64,000 nt of DNA from Sphingomonas sp. LaA6.9. GTDB taxonomy: Bacteria; Pseudomonadota; Alphaproteobacteria; Sphingomonadales; Sphingomonadaceae. The notes under the pieces are model-generated. The model saw only the letters and a list, made by a program, of their open reading frames with translations, had not been told where the DNA came from and searched no databases. Where the stretch lies: positions 1-64,000 of the forward strand of contig NZ_JAKVIO010000019.1 in the NCBI RefSeq assembly GCF_022601895.1, written 5' to 3'. Made by a program: the position numbers and the translations under genes. Positions 27,252 through 34,559 of the stretch are shown piece by piece; within the stretch, counting starts at the first letter, position 1; every line of letters starts with the position of its first letter.

Positions 27252-28576
27252 CCGTGGTCAGCGCGACAGAGAGGCTGGCGCTGGCCGAGAGCCTTGCCGC
27301 GGCCCCTTCGAAGGTTATCAGGCGTCTCGCGATCGGGTGCACCGCTGCGCTGGTTCTCATCTCGGCGTGGTCTGTATTCGTGCCCATAGCTAGTGGCGCG
27401 GTCGCCCCAGGCCAGTTGGCGATCGAAAACAGGCGGAAAACGCTCCAGCATATGGATGGCGGAATCGTCCAGACGGTTGCCGTGCGCGAAGGCTCACGGG
27501 TGCGTGCGGGCGATTTGCTCATCCGTCTCAACGACAACGAGGCGCGGCTCAATGTGAAGGTGCTTCAGGCGCAGGTGGATTCGCTCAGGGCAGAGGAGGC
27601 GGTGCGGCTTGCGGAACTCTCGGCGACCGCGCAAGTAGCTTTTCCCGGAGACCTGTTGGCACGCTCCAATGATCCCGATGTGGCACTGATACTCGAAGCC
27701 CAGCGCACGGCCTTCAAGGCACGGCGCAGCAATGCGTCGGGTCGCAAGTCGCAGCTTGCGCAGAAGTCCCGGCAATTCGGAAGCGAGGTGGCGGGCGCCA
27801 GCGCGCAGGTGAATGCGAGGGAAACCCAGATCGCACTCATGGAGAGCGAACTTCGCGATCTGCAGGCATTGTTTGAAAAGGGCTATGTCACAAAGGGGCG
27901 GATACTTGCGCTGCAGCGTGCCATTGCGCAAACGCGGGGGGATCGCTCGGCGCTCGGCTCCGAAGCTGAACGGCTCAGATCACAAGCGTTGGAATCACAG
28001 ATAGAAACCCGGCAGGTTGATCGCGAGGCAAGCACTGATGCAGCCAATGCGTTGCGCGAAATCCGGAACGAACTGGTGCAGGCTATCGACAAGCTTGCGG
28101 TCGCACGTGAAGTCCTCGCGCGAACCGAAATTCGCGCGCCAATTGCCGGAACCGTTGTCGGCTTGCAGCTATCTACGATCGGCGGCGTCATTCGCCCTGG
28201 CGAGGCGCTTCTCGACATCGTGCCGGAAGCCGATCGGCTAGTGGTCAGCGCACGGATATCACCGATACACGCCGATGATGTCCGGATCGATCAACCGGCT
28301 TTCATTCGCTTCGACGCTGCTGGCACCCGCTCCGCGCCGATGCTGGAGGGCAAGGTACTAAAACTGTCCGCCGACGCGCTGACAGACAGTCGGACCGGCG
28401 AGAGTTATTTCGAGGCCGCGATTTCGATACCGGACAATGAGGCCACAAAGCTCCCAAAGTCGCTGTTGAAACCGGGTCTTCCGGCGGAGGTTCTCATAAA
28501 GACCGGCGAGCGAACGGCGCTCGCATATCTGCTCGCCCCGCTGACGCGTGCGACTTTCCACGCGATGCGCGAATAG
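27248..28576 (+). CDS. Type I secretion membrane fusion protein (HlyD/PrtE family)
   Basis: A 442-residue periplasmic adaptor. One N-terminal transmembrane helix (LAIGCTAALVLISAWSVF) is followed by the lipoyl half GGIVQTVAVREGSRVRAGD. A long coiled coil with many Arg/Glu/Ala residues spans roughly residues 100-280. The second lipoyl half TEIRAPIAGTVVGLQ and a beta-barrel domain complete it. It overlaps the ATPase gene by 4 bases. No TolC-like gene follows, so the outer-membrane partner is encoded elsewhere. Confidence 0.93.
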   Translation: MTVVSATERLALAESLAAAPSKVIRRLAIGCTAALVLISAWSVFVPIASGAVAPGQLAIENRRKTLQHMDGGIVQTVAVREGSRVRAGDLLIRLNDNEARLNVKVLQAQVDSLRAEEAVRLAELSATAQVAFPGDLLARSNDPDVALILEAQRTAFKARRSNASGRKSQLAQKSRQFGSEVAGASAQVNARETQIALMESELRDLQALFEKGYVTKGRILALQRAIAQTRGDRSALGSEAERLRSQALESQIETRQVDREASTDAANALREIRNELVQAIDKLAVAREVLARTEIRAPIAGTVVGLQLSTIGGVIRPGEALLDIVPEADRLVVSARISPIHADDVRIDQPAFIRFDAAGTRSAPMLEGKVLKLSADALTDSRTGESYFEAAISIPDNEATKLPKSLLKPGLPAEVLIKTGERTALAYLLAPLTRATFHAMRE

Positions 28577-29341
28577 AGACGTTGGAGCCGGAGACGGCCG
28601 CCTGCAATTCGTCATCGATCGGAGATACACTGAAATTCCGCAATCCGCGTTTTGGTCCCAAGAAGCAGACCGGCCGCTGGCTTTGGCTTGTTCTTCAGCA
28701 TCTCCAGAGCCTTGGCCTTGGCGCTGTTTGCGGCAGCAACCCGGTCGTTGAAGCCCGGTTCCTTGAATCCTCGCATCAAATCTATCTCTGTCTCGTCGTT
28801 GGTCGCTGGGGAAGGAGAGCCCCTTACAGAAAACTGCACGCTGTGCCCAACTTATGTGACACCGTAGGTGCTACCCGCACGTCACTGCGGCCGTGTCCAC
28901 CGTAAATTGTGGGAGCGTCGCGTCAGAGCTTGATGAATGGATGACAGCTATTACGTGGCCTGGATGAAGGCTTGAACGGCCGAAATGTCGGCGGCTCTGG
29001 GCGCAGCCTTGGCCTGCGGGGGAGCGGCAGCAGCCGACCAACATACGCCGTTCCGATGCGGAGCCGGGAATGTCCGCTCGCGCGGAATCCAGCCATTCGC
29101 AAGTTTAACAGCTGCCGGGCAGCATGGCGCCCCAATAACGAACATTCCAGCTATTTTGGCTTTCGCCTGAAAGCAACCGCGCCGCATCTGACTCCGTTCC
29201 GCCGTTCAGCATGGAGTTGGAAGGCCCGGGGAATGGCGCGCCACCGCTTCCAGTAGTGTTTTCGGACGGTGCCCTTCACCTCGATTGGCGGCACGAACCT
29301 GTTGTTGGTATTTCCACTCGCCATCTTCGCCAGGCGGCGGA
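28577..29341. other. Gene-poor stretch with a DUF6481-like remnant
   Basis: Between the secretion adaptor and the convergent LysR gene, the only recognisable coding trace is the short remnant at 28612-28776. The rest (28780-29341) has only short frames without family features. Confidence 0.5.
28612..28776 (-). pseudogene. DUF6481-like remnant
   Basis: A 54-residue frame starting MRGFKEPGFNDRVAAANSAKAKALEML matches the start of the small, Lys/Ala-rich DUF6481 proteins common in sphingomonads. After LKNKPKP the sequence loses the expected charged helix (AGLLLGTKTRIAEFQ) and stops early. I read it as a truncated or decayed copy, although a genuinely short variant cannot be excluded. Confidence 0.5.
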
Positions 29342-30235
29342 TCAGCGCTTGTGTCGTACGGTAGCAATGAACGCCGCCAGGGCTGGCGACTGCTGGCGGC
29401 GGCTTGGATAGTAGAGGTGATAGCCTGGGAACGGGGGGCACCATTCTTCGAGCACCTGCACGAGAGATCCCGCGTCAAGCTGATCCTGCAAATAGTCGCG
29501 CGGCAAATAGCAAAGACCGAGGCCATCGACGGCGGCCTGACGGACAATGGCGATGCCGTTGACGACCAGTTGCCCTTCCACACGCACGTTTACAGGACGG
29601 CCGTCCCGTTCGAGGTCCCAGACCGAGTTTCCGCCCCTCGCCTGGTGCCGCAAGTTGATGCAATTGTGATTGGCCAGGTCATCGGGTGTCTGAGGCGTGC
29701 CGTGGGTGTCCAGATATTCGGGCGACGCGGCGATCGCCATCTGCATGTCCGGACCGATGGGTACCGCGATCATGTCCTGCGCCAGAGTTTCGCCCAAGCG
29801 AACGCCTGCGTCGAAACGCTCGGCTACGATATCGACGAAGCCGTTGTCGATCATCAGTTCGACGGAAAGGTCCGGGTAGAGCGGGAGGAGCTTCGCCAAG
29901 GCTGGTAGCAGGATGCTCTCGGCAGGCTGGTCTCCCGTGGTGATCCGCAACGTGCCAGCAGGCTTGTCTCGCAGTTCGGTCAGGCCGTCGAGTTCGTCGG
30001 CAACCTTATCGAAGTGCGGGCCGACACGTTCGAGCAGGCGCTCGCCAGGCTCGGTCGTCGAGACGCTGCGGCTCGTTCGGGTTAGCAAGCGTACGCCAAG
30101 CCGCTCCTCGAGTTTGCGGATGGTATGGCTGAGAGCAGACGGTGAGACGCCCAGCTTGGCAGCCGCGCGGGTGAAGCTGCGCTCTCGCGCCACTGCCAGA
30201 AAGGCCACCAGGTCCGCCATGGTTTCGCGATGCAT
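29342..30235 (-). CDS. LysR family transcriptional regulator
   Basis: A 297-residue LysR protein. The DNA-binding domain is at residues ~1-60 (RSFTRAAAKLGVSPSALSHT, then LGVRLLTRTSRSVSTTEPG). The effector domain starts GTLRITTGDQPAESILLPAL. It is separated by only 75 bp from the divergent MFS gene, so it most likely regulates the MFS/hydrolase/cupin set. The gene ends in a tail ALAAFIATVRHKR, typical of this subgroup. Confidence 0.92.
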   Translation of the reverse strand: MHRETMADLVAFLAVARERSFTRAAAKLGVSPSALSHTIRKLEERLGVRLLTRTSRSVSTTEPGERLLERVGPHFDKVADELDGLTELRDKPAGTLRITTGDQPAESILLPALAKLLPLYPDLSVELMIDNGFVDIVAERFDAGVRLGETLAQDMIAVPIGPDMQMAIAASPEYLDTHGTPQTPDDLANHNCINLRHQARGGNSVWDLERDGRPVNVRVEGQLVVNGIAIVRQAAVDGLGLCYLPRDYLQDQLDAGSLVQVLEEWCPPFPGYHLYYPSRRQQSPALAAFIATVRHKR

Positions 30236-30310
30236 CGATGAATCCTGCTCACAGCCGCATGCCGATCATAGCGGCTAATCCGCACGATGTGGATGGCCTA
30301 ACTAGGCTGC

Positions 30311-31702
30311 ATGGAAATAGCTCAACCTAATATTCCGGCGCCCCAACGTTCGGAAAGCCACGCCCCGGGCGGCGGATGGCCGGCCGTGTTCGCGCTGACG
30401 CTCTGCGTTTCGACGCTGATCGCGTCGGAGTTCCTGCCCGTCAGCCTGCTCACCCCGATCGCGTCGAGCCTGCACATCACCGAAGGCCATGCCGGCCAAG
30501 GAATCGCGGTGTCGGGCATCTTTGCCGTCATCACGAGCTTGTTCATCGCCTCCGCCAGTCGCGGGATCGATCGACGCATCCTTCTGCTGGCGCTGACCGC
30601 CGCCATGATCGTCTCGGGCGTTATCGTCGCGGGGGGGCCCAACTATCTGATCTTCATGATCGGCCGGGCACTGCTAGGGGTAGTCATCGGCGGCTTCTGG
30701 TCGATGTCGACCGCCACCGTCATGCGCCTGGTGCCCGAGGAGGCAGTGCCCCGTGCCTTGGCCCTGCTCAACGGCGGCAATGCGCTGGCGACCACGATCG
30801 CAGCACCGCTCGGCAGCTATCTGGGCCAGTATATCGGCTGGCGCGGTGCGTTTTTCTTCGTCGTTCCGCTCGCAGCAGTCACCTTCGTCTGGCTGTTCAC
30901 GTCCCTTCCGAAGATGCCCAGTCGCGAGCGCGCCAGCGGCATGGCTGCGTTTCAGGCCCTCCGCCGGCCGCAGGTGCCGCTCGGCATGCTCGCGGTGGCG
31001 CTGTTCTTCATGGGCCAGTTCGCGCTGTTCACCTATCTGCGCCCATTCCTAGAGACTATTACCGGGGTTAATGTCACGACGCTCTCGCTGATGCTGCTTG
31101 GTCTTGGCCTTGCGGGTCTTGCCGGAACCTACGCCATTGGCGTCGCGCTAAGGCATTCGCTTTTCGGACTGCTCATCGGCATGCCGCTGGTGATGGCAGC
31201 GATCGCAGCGGCACTGGTCGCCGTTGGTCAGTCCGCGACAAGCGTGGCGATCTTGCTCGTGCTGTGGGGCGCGATCGGCACCGCGGCACCGGTGGCCTGG
31301 TGGACCTGGGTCAGCAAGGCCTTGCCCGACGAAGCCGAAGCCGGCGGGGGGCTGATGGTTGCTGTCGTTCAGCTCGCGATAACCTTGGGGGCTTCGGCTG
31401 GGGGGATGCTGTTCGACCGGTGGGGTTACCAGTCCACCTTCCTTGCCAGCGCCGCGCTTCTGGCCGGCTCGGCTCTGGCCGCTGTCCTCGCCGCCCGCGC
31501 GCCGAACCCGGCCTGGACGCCCCTCGTCACGTCACCACCGCAGCATTTTGAACCGGAGCGTATCGATGCACCATGCCTTTTTTGCCCGCAAATCGCCAAG
31601 CCGACGGTTACTCAAGGACGGAACGCTCCTTGCCGCCGCCGCGCTCGCTTTCGGCTTTGCACAGCCCGCGCTCGCTCAATCCGGCACGAGCCAACCCAAT
31701 AG
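30311..31702 (+). CDS. MFS transporter, DHA1 (sugar/drug efflux) type, with extended C-terminus
   Basis: A 463-residue major facilitator with 12 predicted helices. Examples are VFALTLCVSTLIASEFLPV as the first, and the loop GRALLGVVIGGFWSMSTA with the conserved Arg. The transporter proper ends near ALAAVLAARAPNPAWTPL (about residue 400). Downstream the frame continues for ~60 non-membrane residues (CLFCPQIAKPTVTQGRNAP) and overlaps the next gene by 137 bp. This suggests a lost stop codon or a frameshift, in the cell or in the sequence. The LysR gene is divergent. Confidence 0.88.
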   Translation: MEIAQPNIPAPQRSESHAPGGGWPAVFALTLCVSTLIASEFLPVSLLTPIASSLHITEGHAGQGIAVSGIFAVITSLFIASASRGIDRRILLLALTAAMIVSGVIVAGGPNYLIFMIGRALLGVVIGGFWSMSTATVMRLVPEEAVPRALALLNGGNALATTIAAPLGSYLGQYIGWRGAFFFVVPLAAVTFVWLFTSLPKMPSRERASGMAAFQALRRPQVPLGMLAVALFFMGQFALFTYLRPFLETITGVNVTTLSLMLLGLGLAGLAGTYAIGVALRHSLFGLLIGMPLVMAAIAAALVAVGQSATSVAILLVLWGAIGTAAPVAWWTWVSKALPDEAEAGGGLMVAVVQLAITLGASAGGMLFDRWGYQSTFLASAALLAGSALAAVLAARAPNPAWTPLVTSPPQHFEPERIDAPCLFCPQIAKPTVTQGRNAPCRRRARFRLCTARARSIRHEPTQ

Positions 31703-32678
31703 AACCGCCATGCAACTCACCCAGACCTGGGACAAGGTCTTCCCCAAGAGCGACAAGGTCGATCACCAGAAGGTGACGTTCACCAATCGCTACGGCATCA
31801 CCCTCGTCGGTGATCTCTACCTGCCCAAGGACCGCGGTAACCGGCGGTTGCCCGCCATCGCTGTGGGCGGCCCGTTCGGCGCCGTGAAGGAGCAATCCTC
31901 CGGGCTGTACGCGCAGACCATGGCCGAGCGCGGCTTTGTAACCCTGGCGTTCGATCCGTCGTACACCGGTGAGAGCGGCGGTGTGCCGCGCAATGTCGCC
32001 TCGCCCGACATCAACACCGAGGATTTCAGCGCCGCGATCGATTATCTCGGGCGTCATGCCTCGGTCGATCGCGAGCGGCTCGGCATTCTCGGCATCTGCG
32101 GCTGGGGCGGGTTCGCGCTGAACGCCGTCGCGGTCGACAAGCGGGTCAAGGCCGTCGCCGTCAGCACGATGTACGACATGACCCGGGTAATGTCGCGGGG
32201 CTATAATGATAGCGTGACGCCCGCCCAGCGCACGCAAACGCTCGAACTGTTGAGCCGCCAGCGCTGGGAAGACGCCGCGAACGGCGCGCCCACCTATGGT
32301 CCCCCCATGAACGAATTGAAGGGCGGCGAGGCGCAGTTCCTCGTCGACTATCATGCCTATTACAAGACCCCGCGCGGCTTCCATAAGCGGTCGGTCAACT
32401 CGAACGGGTCGTGGACGATCACCAATCCGCTGTCGTTCATGAACCTGCCAATCCTGACTTACATCAAGGAGATCGCGCCCCGGCCGATCCTGTTCGTGCA
32501 CGGCGAAAATGCGCATTCACGCTATTTCAGCGAGACGGCATACGCCGCGGCGGCCGAGCCCAAGGAACTCGTGATCGTTCCCGGGGCGAACCACACCGAC
32601 CTGTATGACCGGGTCGATGTGATCCCGTTCGACCGGTTCACGACCTTCTTCCAACAGCACCTTGCCGGAGACCAGTAA
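31566..32678 (+). CDS. Exported alpha/beta hydrolase with Cys nucleophile (YcjY/dienelactone-hydrolase-like)
   Basis: A 370-residue hydrolase. The ATG at 31566 has GGAG about 8 bases upstream. The N-terminus carries a probable signal peptide (LLAAAALAFGFAQPALAQ, cleavage after ALA-Q). The nucleophile elbow reads GILGICGWGGFALNA, with Cys in the place of Ser as in dienelactone hydrolases and YcjY-like proteins. The base is probably His in PGANHTDLYD. The frame overlaps the end of the MFS frame and its TAA shares one base with the ATG of the cupin gene. The substrate is unknown. Confidence 0.88.
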   Translation: MHHAFFARKSPSRRLLKDGTLLAAAALAFGFAQPALAQSGTSQPNRTAMQLTQTWDKVFPKSDKVDHQKVTFTNRYGITLVGDLYLPKDRGNRRLPAIAVGGPFGAVKEQSSGLYAQTMAERGFVTLAFDPSYTGESGGVPRNVASPDINTEDFSAAIDYLGRHASVDRERLGILGICGWGGFALNAVAVDKRVKAVAVSTMYDMTRVMSRGYNDSVTPAQRTQTLELLSRQRWEDAANGAPTYGPPMNELKGGEAQFLVDYHAYYKTPRGFHKRSVNSNGSWTITNPLSFMNLPILTYIKEIAPRPILFVHGENAHSRYFSETAYAAAAEPKELVIVPGANHTDLYDRVDVIPFDRFTTFFQQHLAGDQ

Positions 32679-33211
32679 TGAAGATCCTGATAGCAGCTGC
32701 ATGCGCGCTTCCGTTGCTGGCCTGTGCGTCTGAGTCCGAACAGCAGGCCGCGCCGGCAACGAACCAGACGGCAGACGTTGCCGGTCGTGCGGGTGACGCA
32801 GGCGCGATGGAAGTGAGCCGGAGCGCGGCGCGGTCGCCGACGCCTGGCCCGACCGATCTGTTCACCGGCGATGTGACGATCAGGCCCCTGTTCAATCCCA
32901 AGGGCCAATCGCAGGTCGGCGCGGCGCATGTGCGCTTCGAGCCGGGCGCCCGCACGGCATGGCACAAGCATCCTCTTGGGCAGCGACTGGTCGTCCTCGA
33001 AGGAAGCGGCTGGACGCAGGTCGACGGCGGGCCGATCGAGGCGATCCGTGCTGGCGATGTCGTCTGGTGTCCGCCCGACGTGCGCCACTGGCATGGCGCG
33101 ACGCCGACGACCGCAATGGCTCACATCGCGATCCAGGAAGCCGAGAACGGCTCGCCCGTCGAGTGGATGGAGCACGTGCCGGATGAAATTTACAGCGCCG
33201 GATCGGCGTGA
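32678..33211 (+). CDS. Cupin lipoprotein
   Basis: A 177-residue single-domain cupin. The N-terminus is a lipoprotein signal with lipobox LLAC (MKILIAAACALPLLAC), then a Gln/Ala/Thr-rich linker. The cupin motif 1 region reads VRFEPGARTAWHKHPLGQRLVVLEG, seen as PGARTAWHKHPLGQRLVV with two His ligands. Motif 2 includes GDVVWCPPDVRHWHGA. Similar cupins (carboxymuconolactone-decarboxylase-associated or quercetinase-like) occur beside MFS/hydrolase genes. The first base of its ATG is the last base of the hydrolase stop. Confidence 0.88.
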   Translation: MKILIAAACALPLLACASESEQQAAPATNQTADVAGRAGDAGAMEVSRSAARSPTPGPTDLFTGDVTIRPLFNPKGQSQVGAAHVRFEPGARTAWHKHPLGQRLVVLEGSGWTQVDGGPIEAIRAGDVVWCPPDVRHWHGATPTTAMAHIAIQEAENGSPVEWMEHVPDEIYSAGSA

Positions 33212-33723
33212 TGCACCCGGCGAGTGCGCTGGTCGCCGTGCTGGCGCTGGGCGCATGCAGCGCGCCTGCCGAGTCCACCAGTCCGCGCAGCGAAACCGCA
33301 ACCTCGAATGGCGGGCCGACGGTTGGACAGGCCCGCGAGCCTGGAAGCCGAGAAACGAAAGGAACCGCCATGTCCAAGACCGAGATACTGATCACGACCG
33401 ACAACGGTCAGTTCCGCGCCCGGCTTGCTGACAATGACGCTGCCCGAGCGCTCGCCAGGATGCTGCCGCTCCGCATCAAGATGCGCGACCATCTTCGCCA
33501 GGAGAAGACCGGCGAGCTCCCTTCGTCCTTGCCCGATGGCGAACGACAAACCGACTTCTCGGTCGGCACGCTTGGCCTGTGGGAGGACCGCGATTTCGTC
33601 ATTTACTACGACGAAGGGCGCGTTCCCGCACCGGGCATCGTCATCCTCGGGCAGGTCAGCGGCGATCTGTCGCAGTTCGACCATCCCGACGGCGTGACGG
33701 TCTCCCTACGGAATGCCGATTGA
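33208..33723 (+). CDS. Cyclophilin-like fold protein, possibly lipoprotein
   Basis: From the GTG at 33208 (overlapping the cupin stop) the frame encodes 171 residues: a short lipoprotein signal (VLALGAC), a ~35-residue linker, then a cyclophilin-like domain. That domain begins MSKTEILITTDNGQFRARL and includes LWEDRDFVIYYDEGRVPAPG and VILGQVSGDL. An internal ATG at 33370 has its own AAAGGAA ribosome site and would give the usual 117-residue cytoplasmic form. Both forms may be made. Related proteins are annotated only by fold. Confidence 0.82.
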   Translation: MMHPASALVAVLALGACSAPAESTSPRSETATSNGGPTVGQAREPGSRETKGTAMSKTEILITTDNGQFRARLADNDAARALARMLPLRIKMRDHLRQEKTGELPSSLPDGERQTDFSVGTLGLWEDRDFVIYYDEGRVPAPGIVILGQVSGDLSQFDHPDGVTVSLRNAD

Positions 33724-34559
33724 TCGGCGCGCCGCCCCCATTTCCTTCAATCAAGCAAAGTTTCCCGAATGAACGGCATCGAAACCAAAGTCATCGTTAT
33801 CACAGGGGTTTTGTCACATGTCACCTACGGTGCACCCAATCTACTTTTTGCCAAGCGATTGTGAAGATTGCCGGCTCTGGCCATAAGCTGGTCATCGTCT
33901 CTCTGGCAGCGCAGGGCAGCATCGAAAAGGATACATCGCCTATGCTCGAGGTGGATGAAAGGATGACATGGCAAGTATCGCATTCCGCTAACCGATGCCG
34001 AAGAAACGCTCGTCTCCAAGATCGACCTGCGCCTTTCTCACCGCAATCACGATGAAGCCCATGCCGCCTACAACGCGAATGCTGAGCCAATCCACGCCCT
34101 GCTTGCTTCATTGAGCGAACGGGACGGCCTGCCGCTGTCATACGAACCGAGGATTTGCCCCCTTGGGCGAAGTGAAGAACTGACCCCCTGTCATTGCGAT
34201 ACTGGAACGATGCCGAATATAATCCGGGACGGATCAAGGCATCGAGGAAGGGTGAGTTTGAGGACATATTTGTCCTGATTGGACAGTTTTCTCCGATGGT
34301 GATCGGGTTCGAGTTCAAGTGCGTCCACCACTTTTGCTATCCTCCTGGACGGGGAGAACGCAAAGTTGCTCGCGGGAGCTCTCTTGCTCTTTGCCTGAGG
34401 CGCAGTCGCAATGGCCCTGGGACTGCGCCGCGTCGAGAAGCCGAATTGGAACATTGGCTGGCACCGGCGAGCTGCTCAGCACGTTTCTGATCGACCACTT
34501 CGAGCTGAGGCCGAAATCGGGGATGCTGAAACCTAGGGACTAAACTTCGTTTCCGCCCG
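33724..34559. other. Decayed intergenic stretch
   Basis: These 836 bases hold the fragmented gene at 33968-34262. From 34263 to 34559 I see no intact gene; short frames there show no family features. The region looks like a rearrangement junction. Confidence 0.5.
33968..34262 (+). pseudogene. Frameshifted fragment of an uncharacterised sphingomonad protein
   Basis: Two frames give consecutive protein-like segments. The frame of GGC at 33970 reads GKYRIPLTDAEETLVSKI, then RNHDEAHAAYNANAEPIHAL and ERDGLPLSYE. The frame of TTG at 34194 reads LRYWNDAEYNPGRIKASRKG. Together they look like one small protein of unknown function, broken by a shift just after the ATG at 33968 and another near 34185. 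The 3' half is missing after GEFE. I know the segment pattern only from unnamed hypothetical proteins. Confidence 0.5.
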
